Of a DNA stretch of 64,000 nt, positions 36,801 through 45,160 are shown piece after piece. Both the position numbers and the translations under genes were made by a program. Position 1 is the stretch's first letter; each line of letters opens with the position of its first letter. The notes under the pieces are model-generated. The model ran no database searches, was not told the DNA's origin, and worked only from the letters and a program-made list of their open reading frames with translations. The stretch is from Paraburkholderia phosphatilytica (GTDB lineage: Bacteria; Pseudomonadota; Gammaproteobacteria; Burkholderiales; Burkholderiaceae). The stretch spans positions 1-64,000 of the forward strand of contig NZ_QQOA01000024.1 of assembly GCF_003443895.1 (NCBI RefSeq), written 5' to 3'.

Positions 36801-36992
36801 ATGGCCGGAGCAGGGCACGACTATCCGCCGCCGAATACGCGGCCGCGCTTCCATAAGGACGCCTTGGCCCTGCATCCCGACGAGCAAGGGGGCAGCACGG
36901 TCAAGTGCCAGGAAGTGCGATGGGCGTACGAAACGGCGATGGCGGTTCTCGACGCGCGTGAACGGGGTGAGGCCGTGCCGCCGCGGGGTTGA
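36801..36992 (+). CDS. Short J-domain-like protein or remnant
   Basis: A 63-residue frame, RFHKDALALHPDEQGGS, then VKCQEVRWAYETAMAVLDAR, that resembles helices II and III of a DnaJ J-domain with the HPD motif at 25-27. Helix I is not evident. Its last codons (EAVPPR) and the following 25 bp are almost identical to the 3' end of the deaminase-like gene, see the 46-bp direct repeats. It may be a truncated gene, or a short cochaperone-like effector. Confidence 0.45.
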   Translation: MAGAGHDYPPPNTRPRFHKDALALHPDEQGGSTVKCQEVRWAYETAMAVLDARERGEAVPPRG

Positions 36993-37014
36993 GCGCGCCA
37001 GGCGGCGCAGCGCT
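36969..37014 (+). repeat. 46-bp direct repeat, copy 1
   Basis: Begins gaggccgtgccgccgcgg and ends gcgcagcgct. It matches 39282-39327 at 44 of 46 positions. It covers the last codons of the J-domain-like frame and its downstream flank. Confidence 0.9.
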
Positions 37015-37049
37015 TTCTTGCGTCGCAGCGTAGATAAGGGAGACTTGCC

Positions 37050-39305
37050 ATGCGTGCCAGAATCACCTTCGGTTCCAAAAGTGAAGTACGCGGGGTTGCC
37101 GAGCAATCCGCGACGCCGTCGGCGTCCGGAACGCGGCGTACAGCGCCGCCGCTCGCTGGCCCGCTCGCGCAGTTGCCGCAACGGCGAAGCGAGCAGGCAA
37201 GGGCTTCGATAGACTCTGGCAAGCCCGAAAACAAGCGCGCGAGGGCCGACCAGTCATCACCAGTTTCGACCGGCGACGCGCCGCTCAAACGGCCACGCAC
37301 CGGCACGCTGGCTGGGCCGTTACAAGGCTCGCGGCAAAGCGTGACGGCCGCGATGGTTTATACCATCCTGCTTAATCGGGCGCGCAACGTGCGTCCGGCT
37401 GACATAGTGCGAGCACATTCGATCGCGCTATCTACAGTCAACATGTGGGTGAGCGAAAAGCGATGGCGCAGCGACAACCTTGTGGGCCGGCTCGCGAAGC
37501 TGCCCGACTACGAAACCTACCGGACATCACTCGACGAGCTTGCGAAGCAGCTCGTCCTAACAGCCGACGATCTGCCGCCCCCCGCCAAGCCCCGACAGAA
37601 AATGGATGCCGCCAAGCTGAAGACGGCGCTGGAACTGCTGATCGACAAGCAGGCCATTCGCGGTGCGGGATATGGCAAGGGCCCGAACGTGCTCGAGATG
37701 GTCGGCGACGAAGTGGGGTGTCAGATTTGGCATTGGCTCAAGGCTGATGGCGGGCTGCGGAAGCCGGAAGGCGCCGTTGCGCGTCTCGCGGGTTACGACG
37801 ATCTCAAGGACGATCTGCGCGACCTGTTCAGGCGCATGGGGCATGTGGAAACGGCGCAGAGACTGCCGCAGACGGGAGAGAATTCGGTGATTAGGGTCTC
37901 GACGCGATTGCTCGCCGACGCACTTTCGATGCTTGCGGCCGACCGCGCGAAGCCGTTGCGGGAGATAGGCGCCGCGCTGCGCGTCGAGACCTCGTTGCTG
38001 GCGAACTACATTGGGCGCGAAGATGGCAAGCTCCGCGATGTCAGTGGTGTGCAGAAGCTGCCCGACTACGGGGAGAATCGCGAAGCGCTGGCTGGCGCAC
38101 TCAGCTTACTGGGCCATACGGCACAGGCGGACAATCTCCCGCTGGCGCCAGTCGATGCTGTCGGCTTCTTGAAGACGTTGCGCACGAGCCTCGTCCAATT
38201 TGCGACGGCGATCGCCGCGATGCGAAGCAACCCGACGCTGTCGACGCATGAAGCGGCGAATGGCGCGGGTCTGCCGCCGGCTGCGTTGAGCGCCGTGGTC
38301 GGGCCGGACGGCGTGATGCGCGAGCGCGCGAAGATCCATGCCTTGCTTAAGGGATTGAAGCCCTATCTCGTACCGGGCATCGATGAGCAACTCGACCGGC
38401 TGGAGGCTGGTGCCGAAGGGCATCCGCTCGCGTCGGCGTCGGCGCCGCTTATGGCGACCATCGAATTTCCTGCTCGCGGTTCCATTCCGGCGAAGGTGTT
38501 CGTCGTTCGATCGACCACGCGTGATCCGGGATCCGGGACGCTCAATCGTCTGCAAAACATCTACGCCGACAATCCGGAACTGGTGCGCGCGCCGCGATCG
38601 TTCGACTCCGAGCGCCCGAGGCAGGTCTTGCGTTGGCTCTCCACGGTGTTGCGCAAAGCCTTCCCGTTGTCGCGCGAAATCCAGTGCTACTACGATGTGA
38701 AGGGAAAAGAGATCCTCGTGTCGTCGAATGTGACCTCGGTCAACCAGCAACTGGCATCGATACTTCCGCGGGGCGGCCTGTTGGAGATCATCGAAGGGCG
38801 GTGCGATGTCGCTCACGTGCGAGATAGCCGGGAAGCACGGCATCTGGAAAAGCTGATCGTCTCGCTGTCGGCGGATCCGGTTCCGGTGCGGCCGCGACTG
38901 CTGGACGACGTGTTGATGGCGATGAAGAGGGCGAAATTCCACGTGCCGCAGCAAAACTTCAACGAGCGCGGCAAGCATGTCCATTTGCATGCGGAGCGTC
39001 GTATCAAAGAGGAATTGCAGCGGAACAGGGGCGCCCGGGTGGATAGCCGCCTGCTTGCCGGGACGATGCGCCCATGCGGAAGCTGCGCGGACGACCTTAA
39101 GTTGGACGATGCGGAGCGTCGCGGCCCGTTCTGGCTGTCGCAGCCGGCGGGAGCATTTGTCGATGTGCCGCGGATCATCGAGCGCAACCAGGCTCGCGCC
39201 ATCGGGACGTATGTCACACAAACGCGGGCTGGCAAGATCACCACGGACTACGATACCGACAGCGACACTGACGTGGACACGGAGGCCGTGCCGCCGCGGC
39301 GTTGA
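37050..39305 (+). CDS. Helical-repeat protein with C-terminal deaminase-like domain, candidate effector
   Basis: A 751-residue protein. Residues 60-96 hold two basic, NLS-like patches (ENKRARAD and PLKRPRTG). From about 95 to 450 are four diverged modules of about 90 residues, each with an HTH-like helix pair and a shared end such as GLRKPEGAVARLAGYDDLKD or KLRDVSGVQKLPDYGENREA. The C-terminal domain (about 465-725) has the cytidine-deaminase-like zinc signature HAE at 647-649 and PCGSC at 675-679, preceded by strands EIQCYYDVKGKEILVSSNV. This layout is found in bacterial deaminase toxins and effectors. No signal peptide and no obvious immunity gene is nearby, which favours a eukaryotic target. 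No PIP box was found upstream. Function inferred, not proven. Confidence 0.75.
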   Translation: MRARITFGSKSEVRGVAEQSATPSASGTRRTAPPLAGPLAQLPQRRSEQARASIDSGKPENKRARADQSSPVSTGDAPLKRPRTGTLAGPLQGSRQSVTAAMVYTILLNRARNVRPADIVRAHSIALSTVNMWVSEKRWRSDNLVGRLAKLPDYETYRTSLDELAKQLVLTADDLPPPAKPRQKMDAAKLKTALELLIDKQAIRGAGYGKGPNVLEMVGDEVGCQIWHWLKADGGLRKPEGAVARLAGYDDLKDDLRDLFRRMGHVETAQRLPQTGENSVIRVSTRLLADALSMLAADRAKPLREIGAALRVETSLLANYIGREDGKLRDVSGVQKLPDYGENREALAGALSLLGHTAQADNLPLAPVDAVGFLKTLRTSLVQFATAIAAMRSNPTLSTHEAANGAGLPPAALSAVVGPDGVMRERAKIHALLKGLKPYLVPGIDEQLDRLEAGAEGHPLASASAPLMATIEFPARGSIPAKVFVVRSTTRDPGSGTLNRLQNIYADNPELVRAPRSFDSERPRQVLRWLSTVLRKAFPLSREIQCYYDVKGKEILVSSNVTSVNQQLASILPRGGLLEIIEGRCDVAHVRDSREARHLEKLIVSLSADPVPVRPRLLDDVLMAMKRAKFHVPQQNFNERGKHVHLHAERRIKEELQRNRGARVDSRLLAGTMRPCGSCADDLKLDDAERRGPFWLSQPAGAFVDVPRIIERNQARAIGTYVTQTRAGKITTDYDTDSDTDVDTEAVPPRR

Positions 39306-39327
39306 GCGCGCCAGGCGGCGTAGCGCT
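39282..39327 (+). repeat. 46-bp direct repeat, copy 2
   Basis: Covers the last codons of the deaminase-like gene (EAVPPRR) and 22 bp beyond it. It differs from copy 1 at two positions (G to C after gccgcgg, and C to T near the end). The two copies bracket the whole 37050-39305 gene. Confidence 0.9.
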
Positions 39328-39823
39328 ACGGCGAATGTTGTTGCCTGTCGCCGTTTGCCGCCGGCTGCTGAGGCGGCACCTCATTCCAGCCCGCGAGAAT
39401 GCGCGCGATCTTGTGCGCGTACGCATCGCGCTCGGCCGGCGTCTGCGAGTGATAGGCGCCGATCGCGGCCCAAGTGTTGCCGTATTTCTCCATCATGCGA
39501 TGCAGGTGCCACGCCGCGATATAGACGTTCTGGCACGGCTGCATCAGCGTCGTGCGCGAGATGTTGTAGCGGCTCAGCTCATGCAGATGGATTGAGTTGA
39601 TCTGCATGACGCCGTAGTCGACGGAGCCGTTGTCGTTCAAGTGCGTCGCCTCGGGGCGGTTGCGCGATTCGAGCCACGCGATGGCGCGCAGCACGTAAGG
39701 GTTCACGTGCTGATAGGCGGCCGCGTCGTCGAAGCAATCGGCTTGCGCCGGGGGGGCGAAAAAGGCACCGAGTGCACAGACGAGGGCCACGAGCAGCAAT
39801 CGCGATGGGTGGCGGAGTTTCAT
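39326..39823 (-). CDS. hpaH: T3SS-associated lytic transglycosylase (HpaH/IpgF type)
   Basis: A 165-residue exported transglycosylase. A signal peptide ends near PAQADCFDDAA. The catalytic Glu is in RAIAWLESRNRPEATHLNDN; VDYGVMQINSIH and CQNVYIAAWHLHRMMEKYGN follow, as in IpgF, HpaH and VirB1-like enzymes that open the wall for secretion apparatus. Context among T3SS genes favours HpaH. Its PIP promoter has been separated by an IS element (see 41714-41738). Confidence 0.85.
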   Translation of the reverse strand: MKLRHPSRLLLVALVCALGAFFAPPAQADCFDDAAAYQHVNPYVLRAIAWLESRNRPEATHLNDNGSVDYGVMQINSIHLHELSRYNISRTTLMQPCQNVYIAAWHLHRMMEKYGNTWAAIGAYHSQTPAERDAYAHKIARILAGWNEVPPQQPAANGDRQQHSP

Positions 39824-39898
39824 CGGCGTGTCCTGTCGGGTCTTGCAAAAAGCGATTCGACAGACCGATTGTCATCGTCCCCTAAGAAGCTTTAACAA

Positions 39899-40801
39899 GT
39901 GCGACGCGTGTCGCCGTCCGCCGGACGTAAATCGGCAACGTAGTGGATGGCAAAGCTCTTCTCTGCCTTGTCACATTCAACCACCTGAACATCGGAGAGT
40001 GAAGCCGTGACCTGCTGTACGACCAGCAGTTGCCTACCCGAACGTGCGCGACCGGTAACGGTCGGGTGCGAAGCTTCGGGAACAACGTACCCTCCTCATG
40101 GGCGACTCATCCGGGCGACCGGAAAGGAGTTGACACTGCCAGCAGCCGTGCGGTGTGGGGGCCAGGCAAGTTCCGCATGCACAACGTAAGTGAACTGTTG
40201 CAAACCCCGTTAGCTTCAAAGAGCCAAAGCTGCTGAGAGGCTCTGACCAAAATGGTGAATGGCCGGTTGCATCCCTTTGTTATGGATGCACGTCGTCAAA
40301 GCGCCATCGGGGGATAGGCAGGTGCTAAACGGATAGGCCCGGGAGGCCCCGGGTCGGTAGGGATGGGAACGCGGGAACCCCGATTCCTCGCCGACGCCCG
40401 ATTCATTGGAACGTTGGCAGGTGAACCGCAAGGGACGCTGCTGAGGAAGCGGGATTGAGAATGCGCAAGAAGCGAATGGTTGCCTGTAACGGGTGACATA
40501 GGGGTTCAAGATTTGCCCCAACCTGAAAGGGTGCTGACGTGCGCGTGGTGCGGCGGTCGTTGGCCTGCATCGAAGTTTGGGGAAAGGGAAGCTTGAGAGA
40601 GACCGGTAGCACTACGGTTCGGCGCCCTTGTCCCGTGTCCGCGGGATGAATCGACGATGCGACGTCAGCGAAGGTTGTGTTGATACAAGCACGACCGGCA
40701 TCAGTGAGATGCTTCGTGCCGTGCTTGAGCCGTATGCGGGGAAACTCGCACGTACGGTTCTTCGGGGGCCGCGATCCCGAGAGGGAACGTGGCTACCCTC
40801 T
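39899..40801 (+). ncRNA. ORF-less group II intron inside an IS terminal repeat
   Basis: The 5' end is GTGCG. Domain V is the 34-nt hairpin 40727-40760, starting gagccgtatgcgg, with a GAAA tetraloop and the AC bulge. Domain VI follows, with a bulged A at 40795 seven nt from the 3' end (counting the A). EBS1 ttgtta (40277-40282) sits in a loop closed by gcatcc/ggatgc and is complementary to IBS1 taacaa (39893-39898); EBS2 aaagct (40226-40231) complements the exon agcttt just upstream. No reverse transcriptase/maturase ORF is present, so mobility would need a protein in trans. Confidence 0.88.
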
Positions 40802-40872
40802 AATGACGCATGGGACTGTTTACTTCGGGCCATTCCTGTTAACCTTTTCGTTGTTTCGACTGCGAAAGGGAC

Positions 40873-41684
40873 ATGGCCAAACCCATACTCGACGACGACC
40901 TCTGGGCACTGATCGAACCGTTGCTGCCGCCGCCCAAACCCCGGCGTTCGCGCTACCCCGGGCGCAAGCCGTTGGACAATCGTGCAGTGCTCACCGGCAT
41001 TCTGTTCATCCTGCAGACAGGTCTGCGCTGGGACCTGCTGCCACAAGAGATGGGCTGTGGCAGCGGCATGAGTTGCTGGCGGCGCCTGCGCGACTGGCAG
41101 GAAGCGGGTGTGTGGGACCAACTGCACGAATTGCTGCTCGCACGTCTACGCGCTGCCGACCAGATCGACTGGTCCCGGGTCATCGTCGACTCCTCTTCAA
41201 TCCGTGCGCTCGGCGCTGGTCAAAAACGGGACCCAATCCCACCGACCGCGCGCGACCCGGTTCAAAGCACCACCTCATCACCGAAGCGCAGGGCATCCCG
41301 CTCGCGGTCATCCTGACAGGCGCTAATCGCAACGACGTTACCCAGCTCCAGGCACTGGTCGATGCAATCCCGCCGATCGGCGGCAAACGCGGAAGGCCGC
41401 TGTTGAAACCGCGCATCGTTCAGGGCGACCGGGGCTACGACCACGACAAATACCGTCGCCCGCTACATGCCGCCGGCATTGCAACCGAGATAGCACGTCG
41501 AGGCGAGCCTCACGGCAGTGGGTTGGGCAAAACCCGCTGGGTCGTCGAGCGCACCATCTCGTGGCTTCACAACTTCCGGCGCCTGCGCATCCGCTTCGAG
41601 CGACTTGCCTTCATTCACGAAGCTTTCCTGAAGCTGGCCTGCTGCATCATCTGCTGGCGTCAGCTTCAAAAGTCATTTTGTTAA
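40873..41684 (+). CDS. IS5-family (IS427 group) transposase, two frames
   Basis: Frame one (40873-41316) starts MAKPILDDDLWALIEPLLPP and carries the first catalytic Asp in VIVDSSSIRAL. The second half, KTGPNPTDRARPGSKHHLIT to QLQKSFC at 41684, is in the -1 frame and has IVQGDRGYD and the catalytic Glu in TRWVVERTISWLHNFRRLRI. The switch point is the A5 run at 41222-41226. Programmed -1 frameshifting is the usual way this IS group makes transposase, so the gene may be functional. Confidence 0.85.
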
Positions 41685-41713
41685 AGCTTCTAAGCGCGTT
41701 ACGGCGCGGGTGG

Positions 41714-41738
41714 GCGAATCTTGGATGCCTGCGGCGAA
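41714..41738 (-). promoter_or_regulatory. Perfect PIP box cut off from hpaH-like gene
   Basis: On the minus strand TTCGC (41738-41734), 15 nt, TTCGC (41718-41714). Taking out the IS (39886-41690) and one TAA puts GACAAT (complement of 39868-39873) exactly 32 nt downstream, followed by the hpaH-like ATG at 39823. The same GACAATCGG sequence stands at 32 nt from the PIP box at 51568. The IS now separates the two elements by 1.8 kb. Confidence 0.85.
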
Positions 41739-41750
41739 ACGATGCCGGGG

Positions 41751-42044
41751 TTACACGGCGGAGGGGCAGGCAAGAACCTCGGCGCAGCAGTCCGCCAACT
41801 TGCCGAGCATCTGCAGCGTTTCGCGATCGACGGCATCACCGTGCTGCCTCCTGAGCTGGCGCAGCGTTTCGTCGAGCTTGCGCAGCGACGTTGGATCGCT
41901 GTTCAGCAGCGGCCAGCAGCGCATCAGATACGAGAGGGCCGTCACATTGTTCGTGTCGCACCAACTATCGAACAGGCGTTGGCAAATCGAGTGGATATCC
42001 TCGATGGCGTTTTCGCGTCGGATAGGAAGGGGAACATGACGCAC
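41751..42044 (-). CDS. Small helical protein of unknown function
   Basis: A 97-residue all-helical frame (IHSICQRLFDSWCDTNNVTA, then LSYLMRCWPLLNSDPTSLRK) with a GTG start. No family recognised; size and neighbours would suit a T3SS regulator or chaperone. The PIP box of the hpaH-like gene lies just past its stop. A real gene is likely but not certain. Confidence 0.5.
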   Translation of the reverse strand: MRHVPLPIRRENAIEDIHSICQRLFDSWCDTNNVTALSYLMRCWPLLNSDPTSLRKLDETLRQLRRQHGDAVDRETLQMLGKLADCCAEVLACPSAV

Positions 42045-42301
42045 TTGACGAACGGGCCGGATAAAGGGTGACTAAAGGGCGGCTAAATGAGTTCATCGTA
42101 AAGCGGCCACAGATGATGAGGAGTCGGAACGCACCGAAAATGCGCGGCATCTGCCCTGAATCGAATGCCAGGAAAGCCTTAGCGCAGGCCGAATCGCGGC
42201 GTGCCGAATCGGCCTGGGAATGGGGCGATCGCGCTGCCGATGGAACGCCCTGCTCATTGCGGCGCAACCTTCAGCCCGCACGGCATCTTCAGAAAACGGC
42301 C

Positions 42302-43066
42302 TCAAAAATGCCAACTGGCCTGCGCGACCCAGCGATGCACGAGCGACGGGTCAAGGTCGGCATGGATGGCCGCCGACGCGCGAGTGCCGAAGTATCCGAC
42401 CTGGAAGTTCACGTCGCGGTACTGGTAGCTCAGGCCGATGTTGTCGTAGAGAAAGCCGCCGCCGAGCCCCGCCTGCAAGTCGTAGTAGCCGACCCCCGCG
42501 ATAGCCGAGAGCCCGTGCGACAGCGGCACGTGCGTCGTCAGGTTGTAGCTGTACGCCCAGGTTCTCGACGACGGCCCGTAGGCTGTGTTCGGCGAAGCGC
42601 TCACGGAGAAGAACACGAAATCCCGCCAACTGCCGATCAGATCGAGGTCGTCGTACTCGAGGTGGGACGCCGCGGGGCTGTGCGCGAACTGGTAGTGCGC
42701 GAGCATCGCCGTCAAGCTCCAGTCGGCCTTCCAGCGCCAGGCGTAGCCGACATCGACGAGAAACTCTCCGCCGAGGGGCGCGCCGTCGAAGAGCTTGATC
42801 GTCCATGCCGAGGCGCCCGCGAATAAGCCGCTGCCGGGATACCAGTCGACTCCCGCGCCGATCGACGGCGTATTGACGCTTTGGTCGATGCCACGGTTGA
42901 TGCGGTCGGTCGCCGCGTTGACTTGGGACTGCCAGTCGCTGGGTTCGGCAGGCGCGCGCAGCGAGAAGGCGGCGACGCACACGAAGGGAATGCTGTGCCG
43001 AAGGAGGCGGGCGGCGCGCTTCGCGGCCGCCGGCGAGCGCGTGGGCGAGAGACGGCTAGACGTCAT
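42302..43066 (-). CDS. Outer-membrane beta-barrel protein, TorF-like
   Basis: A 254-residue exported protein. A signal peptide ends near SLRAPAEPSD. The mature part alternates short amphipathic strands (WSLTAMLAHYQF, WAYSYNLTTHVPL, DVNFQVGYFGTRA) and ends with a terminal Phe (VAQASWHF), typical of outer-membrane barrels. The pattern resembles the TorF-type putative porins (TIGR02001-like). No PIP box was found upstream. The 235-bp stretch 42067-42301 holds no recognised gene. Confidence 0.7.
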   Translation of the reverse strand: MTSSRLSPTRSPAAAKRAARLLRHSIPFVCVAAFSLRAPAEPSDWQSQVNAATDRINRGIDQSVNTPSIGAGVDWYPGSGLFAGASAWTIKLFDGAPLGGEFLVDVGYAWRWKADWSLTAMLAHYQFAHSPAASHLEYDDLDLIGSWRDFVFFSVSASPNTAYGPSSRTWAYSYNLTTHVPLSHGLSAIAGVGYYDLQAGLGGGFLYDNIGLSYQYRDVNFQVGYFGTRASAAIHADLDPSLVHRWVAQASWHF

Positions 43067-43250
43067 GACGTCCTGATGGGTTCCTGTCGAAAGTGTTTCC
43101 TGAATGGACTAGCGGCCGCGCGCTCGAACGAAGGCGGGAGCGGGGCTCTGGCCGGCCTGTGCCCGATCCTACTTCGGAACGCCACGCGAACGAAATTCTG
43201 TCGGCCCCCGATGGTGCGCCACACCGCCTTGTCGAATCCGAGGCCATCGG

Positions 43251-43312
43251 TTCGCTGAAGTCTCGCGGTTTTCGCCGCACCCCGCGTGGCGCGCCGGCCG
43301 CGCGCCTATCGT
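43251..43312 (+). promoter_or_regulatory. Perfect PIP-box promoter for HrpK-like gene
   Basis: TTCGC (43251-43255), 15 nt, TTCGC (43271-43275), then 31 nt and TATCGT (43307-43312), fitting YANNNT. The start codon follows 123 nt later, leaving a long leader. Confidence 0.9.
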
Positions 43313-43435
43313 TGCGCGAAGAGCGACGCGTTGGGTCCGGGTCTCATGCGCACCACGGGCGCGCGCGCTGCTTGCACGGCGAGACCCGTGCCGCCGCACG
43401 CGGCCCGGTACTTCCATTCCACGACGAGACCTACC

Positions 43436-44839
43436 ATGAACGTTTCCATCAATACCACCGCTTCTCCCGATCCGGCCAGCGCGGACAGTTCGCAAGCAGC
43501 GCAGCCCGGCGCGACTACCGCCGATTTCGATTCGATCTATGGCTCCGCCTTGGCGTCGCTCGAGCAGATGGTGCAAGAGCTCTTCGCGCAAGACGGTGTG
43601 AGCGGGTCCGATCTCGACAGCACCGGCGACGCGGACAGCACCAGCGACACCGGCGCCACGGCGGACGCGGGCATGACGGCGCAGAGTGCATCGGGCGCGC
43701 TTGCCGGCTATATGAACCAGAACGGCATCAAGACGCTGAATCCCGATCAGCTCTACCAGATGACGTACAACGCGAAAGCGAGCACGCCGCCGGATGTGAC
43801 GGCGGCGGCGAAGTTCATGTTGCAGAACCCCGATGTCTTGAATCAGATCGAGACGCACGACGTCGCCGGCGCGGACGGCATCGCGGGCGCGAACGACTTC
43901 GATTGGGCGGCCGAAGGCGGCCTCGACGACGACGCTTCAACGCAGGACGACAGTGGCGCCGGTTCCGACAACGGCTCCGGAAGCAGCAGCCCGATGAGCG
44001 TGCAAAGCGCAGCGGGGGCGCTGTCGAGCTACATCAGCCAGAACAGCGTCTGGACGCTCGATCCGAGCCAGCTCTACCAGCTCGCGTACAACCCGAAGGC
44101 CGGCACGCCGGCTACGGTGTCGCAAGCGGCGAAGACCATGCTCGAGAATTCCGACGCCTTCAACCAGATCGAAACGCACGATGCGCCGGGCACAGACGGC
44201 ATTGCCGGCGCGAGCGATTTCCAGTGGGCCGCACAAGGCGGGCTGACCACGGGCAACGCTCCGAAGATGAACGCGCAAACGGCGGCCGGCGCGCTCGCGA
44301 GCTACATGAACCAGCACGACGTCTGGACGCTCACGCCCAATCAGCTCTATCAAATGGCGTACAACCCGCAAGCAGGGACGCCGGACTCGGTGTCGAAAGC
44401 GGCGAAATACATGCTGCAGCACTCGAACACGTTCAACCAGATCGAATCGCACGATCAGGCGGGCGAGGGCGGCATGGCCGACGTGCAAGACGTCGAATGG
44501 GCGGCTCAGGGCGGACTGGGCGCACTCACGCCTGCGCAGCCGCTCACCAACGCCGACGGCACGCCAATGACCGCGCAGACGGCGTCGAGCGCGCTCGGCG
44601 CTTACATGGACCAGCAGGGCATCGGCACGCTCGATCCGAACCAGCTGTATCAGATGGCTTACCACCCGCAGAGCGGTACGCCGTCCGAGGTGACGAACGC
44701 GGCGATGTTCATGCTCGACCATCCGAGCACGTTCAATCAGATTGAAACGCACGACGTCGCCGGCGCGGACGGCATCGCGGGCGCGAACGATTTCGATTGG
44801 GCGGCCCAAGGCGGTCTGGATCAGTCGCAGACGAGCTGA
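43436..44839 (+). CDS. HrpK-like type III secreted protein with four tandem repeats
   Basis: A 467-residue protein from ATG 43436. An S/A/D-rich N-terminal 80 residues suits a type III signal. Then four modules of about 90-100 residues repeat the pattern SGALAGYMNQNGIKTLNPDQ, LYQMTYN, FMLQNP, then LNQIETHDVAGADGIAGAND. The first and last modules are nearly identical at DNA level over some 80 bp, implying recent duplication or conversion. The GAND/GASD stretches look like Ca-binding-type turns and match HrpK, a putative translocator seen in Pseudomonas syringae and plant-pathogenic Burkholderia. PIP promoter at 43251. Confidence 0.82.
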   Translation: MNVSINTTASPDPASADSSQAAQPGATTADFDSIYGSALASLEQMVQELFAQDGVSGSDLDSTGDADSTSDTGATADAGMTAQSASGALAGYMNQNGIKTLNPDQLYQMTYNAKASTPPDVTAAAKFMLQNPDVLNQIETHDVAGADGIAGANDFDWAAEGGLDDDASTQDDSGAGSDNGSGSSSPMSVQSAAGALSSYISQNSVWTLDPSQLYQLAYNPKAGTPATVSQAAKTMLENSDAFNQIETHDAPGTDGIAGASDFQWAAQGGLTTGNAPKMNAQTAAGALASYMNQHDVWTLTPNQLYQMAYNPQAGTPDSVSKAAKYMLQHSNTFNQIESHDQAGEGGMADVQDVEWAAQGGLGALTPAQPLTNADGTPMTAQTASSALGAYMDQQGIGTLDPNQLYQMAYHPQSGTPSEVTNAAMFMLDHPSTFNQIETHDVAGADGIAGANDFDWAAQGGLDQSQTS

Positions 44840-45160
44840 TCGAACCGGTGCGCGGCAGCGTGCCCACTGCGCCGCCGCGTCTGCCGCCCACTCGTCCCAT
44901 CCCCGCCGTGCTCCGCACCACCTCCTCCATTCGCTGAGCTCGTTTTCATCGGCCTCGGCAGTCACCGCCTTCGACCGCGCGCGCGGACCGGCTCCGTCCC
45001 CGTCCCCGCTTTCCGGCGCAAATCATTTGCAACCCGGGTCGCCGCGACCGGCACTCACCTTGAGCGGCATCCCGCCATTTCTCCAACCTGCAAAGAGAAA
45101 GACCCGACAATGGACCGTCTTGCGGCGCGCCCCGCGCTTGCCTCATCCTGGGAGAAAACC
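44840..45160. other. Intergenic region upstream of subtilase
   Basis: About 320 bp with no convincing gene. A TTCGC occurs at 44930 but the second half of a PIP box is absent at the right distance. No terminator hairpin stands out. Confidence 0.4.

Larger units (their letters stand above)
39886..41690 (+). mobile_element. IS5-family element carrying a group II intron
   Basis: The right end, read on the complement, is gaagctttaacaaaatgac. The left end shows the same 19 bp, but split: gaagctttaacaa at 39886-39898 and aatgac at 40802-40807, with 903 bp between them. The element is flanked by TAA (39883-39885 and 41691-41693), a TNA-type duplication typical of the IS427 group. Without the intron it is 902 bp. 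It lies between the hpaH-like gene and its PIP box. Confidence 0.88.

Noticed and set aside
36969..39327. 46-bp repeats as integrase attachment sites
   Set aside because: No integrase lies between them and each copy is coding sequence; kept as recombination repeats only.
40044..40048. Alternative GTGCG as intron 5' end
   Set aside because: It has no matching IBS sequences upstream, whereas position 39899 follows exact IBS1/IBS2 and leaves the IS repeat intact.
40628..40912. 94-codon frame over the intron 3' end
   Set aside because: Runs through domains V and VI and into the IS; no similarity to a maturase.
43676..44830. Possible CRISPR-like or DNA repeat array in the HrpK-like gene
   Set aside because: Repeats are in-frame protein modules of about 100 codons, not short repeats with spacers.
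44930..44952. PIP-like box upstream of the subtilase
   Set aside because: Only the first TTCGC is present; no second half at the right distance.
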